From Acanthococcus lagerstroemiae (taxonomy: Eukaryota; Arthropoda; Insecta; Hemiptera; Eriococcidae), in contig CM063107.1 of NCBI GenBank assembly GCA_031841125.1, forward strand, positions 67,901,814 through 67,965,813: a stretch of 64,000 nucleotides of DNA. The letters are read 5' to 3'. Under the pieces are notes generated by a model. It did not search any database, had not been told where the DNA came from, and saw nothing but the letters and a program-made list of their open reading frames with translations. The stretch's first letter is position 1. Every line of letters begins with the position of its first letter. The translations under genes were made by a program, and so were the position numbers. This document shows, one piece after another, positions 43,564-55,099 of the stretch.

Positions 43564-43971
43564 TTGACAACCTTGCTGACCAGTGTGGGCAGAGATCAGA
43601 AAACAAAATTTCGTACCACCCAGAGGTCCGTTTCTCATGTTCGCATCGCTTTACAAATTTTGGAAGTTACTGAACTCAAAAGGCTAAAACACAATGAAGA
43701 GGCGGTAAAATTCATCCGAAACAATAAATGGAAATGGGCGGGACACGTGGCCCGCCTCCGAGACGACCGATGGACCTATAAGACTACATTCTGGAAACCA
43801 TGGGGACAGAAAAGAAGAAGAGGAAAACAAAAATTCTGTTGGAAAGATGACATTAACAGTTTTTAAAATCCAAAAATTTTCAAACAGTAGCCACTACTGG
43901 GACTGAATGGGATCGTCTACGAGAAACCTTTGCTCGTTACGGGCCATCGATTTAGGAGGCTCCACTTTGGG
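43564..43971 (+). pseudogene. LINE ORF2 C-terminal fragment
   Basis: KWKWAGHVARLRDDRWTYKT, then RRRGKQKFCWKDDINSF and, after a slip, TEWDRLRETFARYGPSI and a stop. This closely follows the C-terminus of the 61134-62312 frame (WDWAGHLGRLKDDRW, EWERLREAFAQ). A dead-on-arrival 5'-truncated copy. Confidence 0.85.
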
Positions 43972-44038
43972 GTCCGAAAAACAAATGTAAAAACTTAACT
44001 ATAGGTACTTTAATCGAAATAAAGATATTTCGATAAGA

Positions 44039-45717
44039 CTAGGGGGCTTCGTCCCCTGGCCGCTTCGCGGCCCAACCCCCCGCCGTCACTCGCTTCGCTA
44101 GTGCCGGCCTTACACGGCGCTTCGCGCCTCGTCCAACCGCTACTGTCCTCAGTGTTTGGTCTGAAACTTTTGTTCCTGAGTTGAGATTTGCTTTGTGCTT
44201 CTTTTGCTCCCCCTCTATCAGTGGTCCTTAATCTTCCACCATGAACCCCCTTCTATCCTTTCTTCATCACGAGCCTCCTCCTCCTCCACCACGACCCCGT
44301 CGTTGACCATGGTTGCTCTCCGCCTCCACGGTCACACCTCAACAGTCGCAACCCTCCTCAGCCACAAACTCTTCCCCCACAATGGCCATAGTCCTCCACC
44401 TAGTCTCCCCTGATCACCCTCTTCCACCACGAGTGTCCTGCATTAGGACCACGTCCTTCGACCACCCTACACCACTGTGGCCTTAATTTTCGTTCACGTA
44501 CCACACCCCCCCACCAAGACCTCTTCACCAATCACTACGACCTCCTCAATGGCAGCCTTAGTCCCTCTCTACAGCCTTCCCCTTCTGCGGCCTCCATCGC
44601 CCTACGGCCTCCTCGCTCAACCACCACGAAGATCCCCTGGTCCTCCAACCAGGAGCTTTCACCACCATGACCAACCCTCCCCCACGAGAACCCTTCCCTT
44701 CAAGACCACCTGCCCGGAACCAGAACCTTCCGCACCATGGCCTTCATTCGCCTTCCCGGCCGCCTCTCTCACCAAGGACTTCCTCCTCCACCAGGACCTC
44801 TTTTTTACCATTACGCCCCACACCACCCAGGGCCTTTATCCCCCTCTTGAGGCCACGCCACCCATGGATCTCCTTCCCATTCTGGAGCTTCCTCTATCAT
44901 GAACCACCTCCTAGGGGTAGGCTACCCATGGAGAAATAAGTAATTAGTGGGGCAGGGTAGGCGGTCTGCGGTCTCTACTCCCTCCCAATGGCGGCCTCAG
45001 TCCCTCTCCACAGCGTTCCCTTCCGCGGCTCCATCACCCTTCGGCCTCCTCGTTCAACCACCTCGAAGATCCCCTAGTCTTCTAACCAGGAGCTTCCACC
45101 ACCATGATCACCCCTCCCACTCAAGAACCCTTCCCCTCAAGACCCCTTCTCCGGGACCAGAACCTTCGGCACCATGGCCTTAATAGGGTCGCGGAGGGGG
45201 GAGGAGTTTCGGTTTTTAATATATAGAGAGCCATGTCATTTTATATCTTTTGACTTGAGATCTTGGAGATCATGGGTAATTATGTCTTTTTATGTCTTAT
45301 TACGAGTATGTCAGTTATGTCTTAAAACTTGGAGATCTTCCATGTTAGAACAGATTATATCCTTGAAAGTAGTTGATCTGCCCCTGCAATTTTCCAAGGG
45401 CTCTCTTCCCTCTTCAGGAGCTTCCTCCACAACCGCTACCCCTGGAAAATTGAGTAATTAAGGAGCCGGGTAGGCAACCTGCAGCGACTTGTGATCTTGA
45501 AGATTATGGGTAATTATGTCATTTTATATCTTTTTATGTCGGTTATGTCTTAAAACTTCGAGATCTTTTATGTTAGAATAGATTATGTCCTTGAAAGTAG
45601 CTGATCTGCCCCTGCAATTTTTCGGATTTTTAGATAGGCAACCCGCAGTGCGTTTTCTTCCCCCCCCCCCGGAGGCGGCGGTGGCGGCGGATTTTACTTT
45701 TTTAGTATATAGAGAGA
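44039..45717 (-). mobile_element. Helitron 2 (non-autonomous, 1.68 kb)
   Basis: Minus strand: 5' TCTCTCTATATACTAAAAAA at 45717 after A; 3' CTAG at 44039-44042 followed by T, with the hairpin GGCCGC-TTC-GCGGCC at about 44059-44073. Shares the internal second 5'-end-like word (about 45214-45230) with Helitron 1 but is shorter. A C12 run lies at about 45660. Confidence 0.9.
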
Positions 45718-46616
45718 TTAGATTAGAACTCAATTCTAACAGCAATTTGTTCGCAATTCGAAATTATGAAACAGAAACCTGCTTTTATGCTATTGAAAAT
45801 TCCTAGCTGAACGCATTTTTGACTAGGGGAAAAAAAAAAGTAAAACTGTTCACCTTGATTTGGTTTTACTTTATCGGAGACATGTAAGTGAAGGAGAGGT
45901 TTGGTATTCACGCCCCCCCCTCCCCATCCAGTTCAAAATGAGCTCACAATTTCACTATTCCTTGTGAGAAAGGTTTTGTTGGACTGAAGTCGTCTTACAG
46001 AGTCGAGAACCCTTCCAAACCTTTGGCAAATTGGTTGAAACTAACACTAGATTAAATCCGCATTACAACTCTACACTTCAAACCAAAACCCAAATAAAAA
46101 TTGAAAATTTCAGAGAATTCTTACTAATCAAAATTATACTCTCATTCTGCATGGTAGCTTTTTCTACGATAGGGAATTAATTAGCTGTGCTTTCGTTATT
46201 GTACTGTCGAGTGAAACGCGTGCCTCAAAAACTAGAATCGGGCAAAGCACGTAAGTCATTGATAACCTAATTGTGAGAATCCACTTGAAAAACTTGTAGC
46301 TATATACACGAACCGCGTCCTCATATAAACCAATTTCGGGGAAACTTTGTTACAATAGAAAACTTTTTACTCGGGTAGTTATTGTACGTAGATTTATGAA
46401 GTCGAAAAGAGACAGGCGGTGGTGCGCTTTCAGGTCTACTGTTAATTTATGTGCTACAAGTCTAAGCATACGTACGAAGTTGGTTCCATCGACTTCCACA
46501 GGATTTAATTACGGATAAGCAATCTGCAAGAGTTCGATTTAGAGCTCCTTCCTTTTATTTCCACCTCCGTACACCGCCGCTTATTTTATTTCTTCTTCCC
46601 GATCGCGACGATGTTT
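45718..46616. other. No gene recognised
   Basis: Mixed AT-rich sequence. Nothing beyond short chance frames. Confidence 0.45.
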
Positions 46617-47152
46617 CAGGCCATCAGTGGCGTGCATTCCAGGCAAGCAAGGTAAGCGCCGCTTACCCTGAAAATTCCTGAGAAAATAAGTTTTCATATA
46701 TAATATCAACTTCAACTTGTAACAAATAAAAGATAATGAAACATTGGGCAAAACAGCGATTATATTGACACGTACGACGCTTACGCTAAGTATATAATAA
46801 ATTCACGGGAGATGTATACCATTTGGCATTTGGCAATCCTCATAGCTTGTATATGTATATTTGTATAGGCCAGCAAGATGTGTGTCGGATCTAACGCTTT
46901 CTTTCCATACTGCATGTAACATTGCACAACTTACGCTCCGCCTTGGTGTTAACTACCAACACAAAAACACATTAGCATGTTCAACGCGACGAAACCTGTG
47001 CGTTTGGTTGCGTTCTGGAAGCGCTTTGAGTCAGGCTTGCCTCGGCTTGGCTACAAATGAACGTTGATGTTGACAGTGAAATGTGATTATGTTCTACTAG
47101 TCAACGCGTTATGTTTGAATGCTCAGATTTTTTTGCCCACAAAATGCGTACT

Positions 47153-47457
47153 TGGGAACTTATTGAAGAACCTTTTCCTTTTTCGCGATTTACTTTTAAT
47201 GAACAATTGGAATTTATAGCCGAAACCCGAATTACCATTTTTGAAAACTGAGCAAAAGAAAGGTGATTTGAGTTTTACCCAGACATTTCCATACATCGCA
47301 ATATGAAAACATTTCGTGGTCAACCCGTTGTGAAGATGTCGGAAAACTGTTTTGTTGGCCATGTCTATTATTCATCACAGAAAAGGATAAATGCATATGG
47401 AATTACCTAATACAGGGATACAACAACTTGAATAATTTGATAAATGTCCTTTTATAG
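47153..47457 (+). pseudogene. hAT transposase N-terminus (TTF-type zinc finger)
   Basis: The first frame reads WELIEEPFPFSRFTFNEQLE, like the segment that precedes the zinc finger in ZMYM1-like hAT proteins. After a frameshift, the frame at 47290 gives HTSQYENISWSTRC, then GKLFCWPCLLFITEKDK and WNYLIQGYNNLNNL. LFCWPCLLF is the TTF-finger core, with the two Cys visible. The catalytic RNase H-like part is missing. In intact relatives this domain binds the element ends. Identity agrees with the surrounding hAT termini. Confidence 0.8.
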
Positions 47458-47504
47458 TATCATGTTTCGTACTTCTATTCTGATTTTTACTTCACCTCTA
47501 CAGA

Positions 47505-47727
47505 CTCAGGAACGTACCCAGAAGGGGCAACTTACCCCCCTGTAGGAATTTTTTACTCAGCAGTTGGGAAAATTTACCATTTTAGTCAGACAGATTTAGG
47601 AAAATCCAAAAGTTTTTTTTTTCTGCTTCAGCACTTGGGAATTGAGTTGAGAAGTTGGGAAAATCCCATAAGTCAAAGGTGTTTTTTTGGCTTTGATATT
47701 TGGGAATTTTGAGTTGAGTCATTCGGA
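47505..47727. mobile_element. GACGTACC-ended MITE, partial copy 3
   Basis: Begins GGAACGTACCCAGAAGGGGC and contains CTCAGCAGTTGGGAAAATTT, as at 33181. Inserted in the hAT element. Confidence 0.75.
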
Positions 47728-47778
47728 AAAATATCGCTTACCTTCTAGAAAAACACACCGCATGCCACTGCAGGCCTT

Positions 47779-48109
47779 GCATTTCAAAGACCACAAAACT
47801 CTCAAAAAGTACACTTTAAGGAAGCACAAATACTCTCAAAAGAAAACAACAGCGTATCTCCTTCATATTATGATACTGGCAACACTGTTTAGAACGAATT
47901 TTCAGTGTTCTCACACTTGTACCTCATTGGTAAGGGGTTACCGTCAAAATAACCTTGAGAACGGATTTAGTGAGTCCAGAAGTCCGATTTTCGACCTGCC
48001 TGACGATATTATCAAATGGTCATCCCCGACAAATAAGGTGAATTATAATTAATTGTTTCCAGCTATTTGGGAATTGGAACCTCAGATCAAATTAAATCAG
48101 GTGCCGTAT
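47779..48109. other. No gene recognised
   Basis: AT-rich spacer between the hAT element and the foldback element. Confidence 0.4.
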
Positions 48110-48119
48110 CTGTTGGCGG

Positions 48120-49017
48120 GGTTCGTTACCCTGGCCCCCCAATTTTGATTTTAGACCCGATTTTGGGTTAGGGGAAATGTACCCGAAATGTACCCAAATG
48201 TACCGCTAATATTACAAAATGTAGCTCCTCCCCTTGCGAAGGGGGAACAAAGTACTTTGGTGGGGCCAGGGTAACGGGAGGGCCCCATTTGTCCGATTTC
48301 GTCAAATTTGATTCGAATGGGTACATTTTATATAATTGATGGTACATTTCGGTACATTTTGGGTACATTTCATTATGCACAAATTTGGTGAAATTTGAAC
48401 AAATGGGGGGGGGCTAATATTACCACAGCCCCCCAAATTTATTCCTCCTCCCCTGCAGCGATGAAGGGGGTTCATTTCATATAATTTGTGGTACATTTCG
48501 GTAAATTTCGGGTACATTTCATTCAAACCAAATTTGACAAAATCAGCTAATTTGGGAGCTTTAATTCATTTCGGCCCCTTTATACTTTTGGTCATTACAT
48601 GGGAAGGGAGGGGGTACATTTTATATAATTGATGGTACATTTTTGTACATTTTGAGCACATTTCATTCTGCACAAATTTGGTGAAATTGGAAAAAATTTG
48701 GGGGCTAAGGTTACCATAGCCCCACCAAATTCATCCCCCTCCTGCGGCGATGAAGGGGGTACATTTCAGATAATTTGTGGTACATTTTGTTACATTTCGG
48801 GTACATTTCATTCTGCACAAATTCGGTGAAATTGGAACAAATGGGGAGGGGGGGCTCCCGTTACCCTGGCCCCACCAAAGTGCTTTTGTTCCCCCTTCGC
48901 AAGGGGAGGAGGTACATTTTGTAATATTAGCGGTACATTTGGGTACATTTCGGGTACATTTCCCCTAACCCAAAATCGGATCTAAAATCAAAATTGGAGG
49001 GCCAGGGTAACGGACCG
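48120..49017. mobile_element. Mutator-like foldback element with GGTACATTT tandem modules
   Basis: Arms of about 160 bp (48120-48281 and 48856-49017) are reverse complements starting GGT(T/C)CGTTACCCTGGCC. Flanks are exact 10-bp copies of CTGTTGGCGG (48110-48119 and 49018-49027); a 9-10-bp duplication with long arms suggests Mutator-like. Between the arms are two modules of about 240 bp made of repeated GGTACATTT/GGGTACATTT words and CTGCACAAATTTGGTGAAAT. No transposase. Confidence 0.85.
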
Positions 49018-49027
49018 CTGTTGGCGG

Positions 49028-49195
49028 TCGCGGCTTCTGACGCGCGACTTTCCGATGCATAATCAGTTACCCGCGGAAAAGTTACCCATTTGGAACCCTC
49101 GATTACCCTCAGATTACCCAAAAACCCGTCAGTTACCTTGGTTCCTCTTTAGTTACCAGGGTAACTGGCGGGATTTTGCGCATCAGCTTTCCTGA
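49028..49195. repeat. GTTACC-rich stretch
   Basis: GTTACCC or ATTACCC words recur about seven times, ending in the palindrome GTTACCAGGGTAAC. They may share ancestry with the adjacent foldback arms, which also carry GTTACCCTGG. Confidence 0.5.
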
Positions 49196-49199
49196 GTAG

Positions 49200-49845
49200 G
49201 GTTAGTCGGGGTAGTTTGCCGTTACTTCCCCCAGGTTTGTTGCGTTAGAGTTTCCCCTCTCTCTGTTTCATTTTTTCTCTCAACCCGAGCCCTGGAATCC
49301 GCCCTTTCGAGCATTACTTCAGAGGCTTCAGGGAGTCTGTTAAGGCTGTCTTAGCCCTCTTCTCTCCGGGCCGAAAAACCGGCCTAGGCCGAAATGTAGC
49401 AAGTTGCTACGTGGGCTCGAACCCGGGACATCAGGATTCCGAGACTAATGGGCTATACACTCGGCCAACCAGACCTCATAGTTTTCCCTCTCTATGCTAA
49501 AGAGAGTGTGCCGCCGCAGTTCGCTTACTAGCTACGTGTTTTCACAACGTTGAGGAAAAGCTGTCCAGTGCTCACGGCGTGCATTCGACAGTCTCAATCT
49601 TTCAGATCTGGTGGTAACACGCCCTGTGATTGTAATGCTTTGTTCGTTCGAATTGGCGGAGTTACAGGACGCGTCACCTTTCCTCCTCGATTGATACTGT
49701 AGTCGCTGTATTTGCTAGGATGATAGTAGGGATGAGGGGAGGGTATTCGAATATCACTAGCTTTCCAGTCTTGGTGGGTTTCGAACCCGAGACGTGAGGA
49801 TTGCAAAGCGGACACGTTAATCACTCGGCCACACAGCGCCTACCA
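49200..49845 (-). mobile_element. SINE family 2, copy c (split by SINE family 1)
   Basis: Outer parts 49200-49262 and 49480-49845 match the 27685 and 28243 copies (GATCTGGTGGTAACACGCCC at about 49605). The minus-strand head carries TGGCCGAGTGA and GGTTCGAAACC boxes at 49780-49835. Confidence 0.83.
49263..49479 (-). mobile_element. tRNA-derived SINE, family 1, copy 2
   Basis: B box GGTTCGAGCCC (49413-49424) and A box TGGCCGAGTGT (49458-49468) on the minus strand. Flanked by AGTTTCCCCTCTCT (49249-49262) and AGTTTTCCCTCTCT (49480-49493), one mismatch, inside a family 2 SINE. Confidence 0.88.
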
Positions 49846-50044
49846 ACAAGGTACAAGTGTGAAAACACTAACTTTGTTCTAAGCAATGTTGCCAATACTG
49901 TAATATAGAGGGGATAAGGTGTTGTTGTCTCTCAAGAATTTTCTGCCACCTCACTGGAGCTTCCAAAACAGGGGTTCGGAACAAAAATTTCATAAATAGA
50001 TTTAGTGTTTCTGGAATTGAATATTCCCTTTTTGTGGTCTGTAA

Positions 50045-50400
50045 TGTTCTGAGAGGCTGAGTGTAACGTACCCACTTCGCAATCCTTGCGTTTTGGGTTC
50101 GAATCCCACAGCTAGTGACATTCGAATATCCTTACTGACATCCTAGCGAGCATAGTGATTACAGTATCAATCGAGGTGGGAAGATAACACGCCCTGTAAC
50201 ACCCGCCAGTTCACACGAACAAGGCATAAAAATCACAGGGCGAATTACCACCAGATCAGAAATATTGGTACTGTGCGTGTGCACGTTGTGGACAGCTTAT
50301 TCGACGTCGTGAAACACGTAGCTAATATGCGAACTGTAGCTACACACTCTTCGGCACAGAGAAGGAAAGCTACAGGCAACGAACTGTGAGGAAAGCAATG
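50045..50400 (+). mobile_element. SINE family 2, copy d
   Basis: GAGGCTGAGTGTAACG (A-box-like) and GGGTTCGAATCCC (B box, 50095-50107), then ATTCGAATATCC and CCACCAGATCAGAAATATTG, the family 2 body in plus orientation. Confidence 0.83.
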
Positions 50401-50644
50401 AAACTACCCCACCTAACCTTGCCAGGAAAGTCGCGTGTTAGGAAATCGCGATCCACCTATATCCGGCAACGGGCACCCGCACTCAGAATATTCTAAATTC
50501 AAAAAAATGTACTTTTCACCCCAAATTTAACAGAAGCCACTGACCTTTGAACTAACTTTCCCTCAAAATTATTAGTAGGGGCTCTATCCTTACGCTAATG
50601 AGAACGATTTTTTATGATTAAACCAAATTTTTCGATCAAGTTAA

Positions 50645-51035
50645 ATGCTTTGGAAGCTTCAAAGAAGAATTCCAGATTTCTTTATGGGGACGCCTTCGTT
50701 AAACTTGGGAGAAGCCCCCCGTAAGTATGCCAAGTTCCTATTAGGACTTGACAGGAAACATGCAAGGCTCATGGTCGGACTACTAACTGGTCATGGGGCC
50801 ACAAAACACATGTGGTATAAAATAGGAGTACATAGTGAAAAGCGGCTTCTGCAGGTACTGTAGAGATGAGGAAAAAACCTCAATCCATATCATATGTCAA
50901 TGCCCAGCAATAGCCGGGACATGACGCAAAACTCTAGGACTAGAGTATCCAGCACCCAGTGAAGTCAAAGGAATAGAGTTCAGAAAAATTCTCACTTTGG
51001 CTATAAAAGTGAGGCTAATGAGCTGATCCTTAACA
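50645..51035 (+). pseudogene. C-terminal fragment of an RNase H/zinc-knuckle LINE
   Basis: KHARLMVGLLTGHGATKHMW and IGVHSE, then after a slip SGFCRYCRDEEKTSIHIICQ. The layout C-x2-C-x8-H-x4-C with the preceding LLTGH block matches the C-terminal tail of Jockey/R1/I-type ORF2 proteins, after the RNase H domain. A TGA interrupts after AIAGT. A different LINE clade from elements A-C, whose C-termini lack this knuckle. Confidence 0.8.
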
Positions 51036-51534
51036 GCAACTTGAGGAATAGTGCAATGGACTACAATGTCTGAGCACTCGGCGCATATACAGCGCCATCT
51101 CACACACAAATTATGATGAATGCTGGCGTTAAACTTGAGCGTCTTCCCATCAGCGCAAACCTCAAAATTATTCGATTAAAAAAAATGGCTGGTGGCCATT
51201 TACGTTTTTAGACCAAGAAAAACAAGTTTCAACCACTGGGAGCAAAATAGTTCGAAAACCGTCAAATTTTGGACCATCCTAGGGTCCGTATGCCTCATGT
51301 TATGTTTTCAATATTATTATGCATATCTTATATTTTTATCTTCTAAACTTTTTTGAGTTGAGATAGAGGCTAGAGGAGGAAACGATAATGCATAGAAGGT
51401 CCACGTCTTTATGTCAGAGGGGGAGAAAACGCCTAGATATTTAATATGGGTTCACGTACATATATATATACTTTTATATATCAAAAGGAAGGATAAGATT
51501 AGGACAAAAGTTATAAGGGGGAGGACTAAATGCA

Positions 51535-51800
51535 GGAGGAGATATATGTGATTAAGAAACTGAAAACGAAGTATGCGGGTCACTTTTAGCAAGAATGAGA
51601 GAAGACCGATGGGATAAGAAGACCACGGCATGGGCTCTCTATGATCACACAAGTAGAAGAGGAAGGCCAGGAATGAGTTAGAAGGAGGAAATTATAAGAA
51701 GGGTGGGACTCCCATGGTACAGGGCAATTCAGAACCGTAGAATCTGGAGTAAAATCGGGGGAGGCCTATGCCCGGCATGCCGGGACTCGGTATAAAAGGT
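51535..51800 (+). pseudogene. LINE ORF2 C-terminal fragment (A/B/C type)
   Basis: Across shifted frames: IKKLKTKYAGHF, REDRWDKKTTAWALY, RRGRPGMSW and IWSKIGEAYARHAGTRYK. Same C-terminal pattern as elements A-C, with several stops and slips. Confidence 0.78.
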
Positions 51801-51814
51801 CGGGCGATTCTTCA

Positions 51815-52005
51815 ATTCATATGATTTGTCACTTTTTAAAATTTTCGTCCGATGTATGGAGGAATTTTCAAAAATCTAAACAACTGAATCGACCACTTAT
51901 TCCAATTCAGTTTTGGTCGTTGATTTTGATTTCATTTTCTGAATTTGGCGGTGATGCAACGCTGATACTTCATTCTCGAGGCACCCCCAAGAAATTGTTA
52001 TAGCT
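51815..52005 (+). repeat. Dispersed repeat R2, diverged copy 1
   Basis: Contains GATGTATGGAGGAATTTTCA and GAATTTGGCGGTGATG, followed by CATTCTCGAGGCACCCCCAA, aligning with copies at 52355 and 54792. Confidence 0.75.
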
Positions 52006-52354
52006 CGCGCAAATGTTGGTGGAAATCGGCCAAAATATGACTTGGTTCAATTTCGACGGCAGATTTGAACTCGTCTCACAACATCAAGCCATGTCCACTG
52101 AGTCTGGTTTTTAAAATTTTCTGAAAATAGTCCCCCCGCCCCCAAAGAAGTCGTAATGTGATATATAGTACAAGGAAATTTTCAAAAATTATCAAAATCG
52201 AGTCGTTGAATTTTTCTTCATTTTATCAGCTAAAATATTTATCACAAAAAATAAAATAAAATAAATAAATAAAAAAAAGATGTAGGTACATATTATTTGG
52301 TTATAAAATTCCACATACTGTCCGGAAGAAGTAAAAAAAAAAGTAACGGTCGAG

Positions 52355-52697
52355 AATTCTCCCTTTTTTATAATTTGTAACTTTCTAGAATCTTCAGTCC
52401 GGTGTATGGAGGAGTTTTCAAAAAAAACAAAAAAAAAAACACAAATTGAATCGACTATCTATTTCTGCTCAGTTTTGTCCACTGACTTCGATTTCGTTTT
52501 CTGAATTTGACGGCGATGAGACGCCACTGTTTCATTCCCGAGATACCCCCAAAAAATTATTAACAATCGGGTACCTCCAATTTTATCTACACTATTGGGT
52601 TATACGCATTCATGAATGATACGCTTACCAAAATAAAGGCTATTTTTTATTATTATTATTAAATTACAATTTATAATTTCCCTAATTTTTTTAATCA
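52355..52697 (+). repeat. Dispersed repeat R2, copy 2, with LINE-like 3' end
   Basis: Ends AAAATAAAGGCTATTTTTTA then (TTA)n, a polyadenylation-like word plus simple-repeat tail resembling the 3' end of element B (AATAAAGGCTGTAC). It could be the 3' UTR of an unidentified LINE or a SINE that copied it. Confidence 0.72.
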
Positions 52698-54116
52698 ATT
52701 AATTTTTGATTTTTCCCATTTCTGCATGGATGACAACTTATCTCCCATTTGCCTTGAGGTAGAGGCTGGCCAATTTTTTACGTCGCTTCTCTCGGCGTGT
52801 CATCCGGGACAAGCGTGCCACAATCACAAAACCTGATTTCAATTTTTTTGTTTTCTTACTCACTTTTACTCCATATTTGTGTAAGTTGCTGACGTTATGT
52901 ACTTTGAACCGACAAGTTGCCCCCTATGTAAAAAGATTTCATGAATTCGGTAGTTCTGTCGCCAATTACACGTACTGAGCAAGCGACATGCTCATTTCAT
53001 GACCTCAGCAAATTTTCTGCCCATTTCGCGGATTCTCCAATTTTACGAATTCGGCGTCACATATACATCACGATTTGAATTTCAGAACTGCTTTACCGTG
53101 TGTGGATGAAGAACCTTTAACCTTCTATGCATATAACGGTGAACTGAAATATCTACCTCAGAACTATCCAGCATAATTTCCCACGTACGTCACATTTATC
53201 CAAAGCATACGCATTCTGCGATCCATTTTTCCAAGGTAGGAACCGAAATATAAAACTAAGAGGTTAGAACAAAGAAAATTTGCATATTTATAATGAAGAT
53301 AACGTAACTGCTCTCATTTTCTGACGGAAATATTTTCGTTAATAATAAACTCAGAGACCTAGTCGGAATTCCGATAACTCACGATGCAATCCCAAAGGGA
53401 AGACGTAGAAGCCTGTCCCGTACAAAAAATCTAACATTTGCGACAAACTCCAAAAACCAGCTGGGACATTCGTTGTGTTGCTTGTTCGCTGAAATTTGTA
53501 TAAGACTTGCGACCCCAACGGCAAATCGGTTTGTGCTGACTTCGATACCCCCCTACCCGATTCTAAAAACACGACACATTTTTCCTGGCTCCGTGTATAC
53601 TACATGGAACTCCGTTATTCCGCGTTGAATTTTTTCCACCCTTGAAGAAGTCAGAGAAATATTTGCAACAAAATACTATACGGTCCTTTTTCGGTATTGT
53701 ATTTTCGTCTAACTGTATGATATTATGTATTATCCTCCAAATACTTTTATTTTAAACTTCACTGGCTTGAAGCCAGGTTATAAAAACAGAGTTAAAACAC
53801 TAAACTTAACAAACTGTAAATCATAGGCCTAGGAAAATTAAAATTTTCTCTTTAATTGGCGCTGCGCAGTCTTTAAAAAGAGGAGACTATTATACTATAC
53901 AGGATGAGGCGAAGTGTGGCACAAAAAAACAAAAATGAATGGTCTGGATGCATTGAGCAAGTTGCAAGTTCAAACATTAATTTTTTCGCGGAACAATATT
54001 TTCAGTAACTGGATACCCATTTACGAGAAAATTATCTGGGGGAAGAAGAAAGGTAGTAAAGGTTTTACAGCTCGCTCCCTCACGGACATAATTTTACGCG
54101 GTTATAGCTAATTTAA
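52698..54116. other. No gene recognised
   Basis: AT-rich. The short frame at 53914-54111 lacks motifs. Confidence 0.45.
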
Positions 54117-54791
54117 TCTCTCTATATACTAAAAAAGTAAAATCCGCCGCCACCGCCACCACCGCCGCCACCTCGGCGGAAAAAACGCACTGCGGGTTGC
54201 CTATCTAAAAATCCAAAAAATTGCAGGGGCAGATCAGCTACTTTCAAAGACATTCTAATATAAAAGATCTCCAAGTTTTAAGACATAACCGACATAATAA
54301 GACATAAAATGACATAATTACCCATAATCCTCAAGATCACAAGTCGCTGAAGGTTGCCTACCCGGCCCCTTAATTACTCAATTTTCCAGGGGTAGCGGTT
54401 GTGAAGGAAGCTCCTGAAGGGGAAGGAGGGCCTCCGGAAAATTGCAGGGGCAGATCAACCACTTTCAAGGACATACTAGGTTCTAACATAAACGATCTCA
54501 AAGTTGTAAGACATAACTGACATAATAAGACATAAAATGACATAATTACCCAGAATCTTCAAGATCACAAGTCATTGCAGGTTGCCTACCCAGCCCCTTA
54601 ATTGCTCAATTTTCCAGAGGTAGCCTACCCACAGAAATGGGTTCATGGTTGAGAAGGGAGCTCCTGAAGGGGGAGGAGGGCCCATGTGGGGGCGTGGGCT
54701 GTGGACGAAGATGAAGCCCCTGGGTGGGGCGGGAGTAAGAGGACCTGGTGGAGGAGTAAGTCCTTGGTGAGAGAGGGGACCTTGGAGAGAA
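54117..54791 (+). mobile_element. Helitron 4, 5' portion
   Basis: TCTCTCTATATACTAAAAAA after A at 54116, then the (CCG/CCA) tract and GCACTGCGGGTTGCCTATCT as in Helitrons 1 and 2. The body follows Helitron 1 to GAGAGAGGGGACCT and then ends at the start of an R2 copy. Confidence 0.85.
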
Positions 54792-55099
54792 TTTCTAGAA
54801 TCTTCAGTCCGGTGTATGGAGGAGTTTTCAAAAAAAAAAAAAAAAAAAAACTGAATCGACCATCTATTTCTGCTCAGTTTTGTCCGCTGACTTCGATTTC
54901 GTTTTCTGAATTTGACGGCGATGAGACGCCGCTGTTTCATTCCCGAGGTACCCCCAAAAAATTATTAACAATCGGGTACCTCCAATTTTATCTACACTAT
55001 TGGGTTATACGCATTCATGAATGATACGCTTACCAAAATAAAGGCTATTTATTATTATTATTAAATTACAATTTATAATTTCCTTAATTTTTTTAATCA
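54792..55099 (+). repeat. Dispersed repeat R2, copy 3
   Basis: Near-identical to copy 2 from TTTCTAGAATCTTCAG through AAAATAAAGGCTATTTATTA and (TTA)n to TTTTTTAATCA. Its left end abuts the truncated Helitron, suggesting insertion there. A long A-run lies at 54831-54850. Confidence 0.82.

Larger units (their letters stand above)
46625..47770 (+). mobile_element. hAT element with decayed transposase
   Basis: Left CAGTGGCGTGC, right complement CAGTGGCATGC. Both ends then share AAGGTAAGCG. Flanked by CAGGCCAT (46617-46624) and CAGGCCTT (47771-47778), 7 of 8 bases equal. Contains a transposase remnant and a partial GACGTACC-ended MITE. Confidence 0.82.

Noticed and set aside
51629..51640. CCACGGCAT word outside the 16230-21110 region
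   Set aside because: A single copy inside a LINE fragment; chance match.
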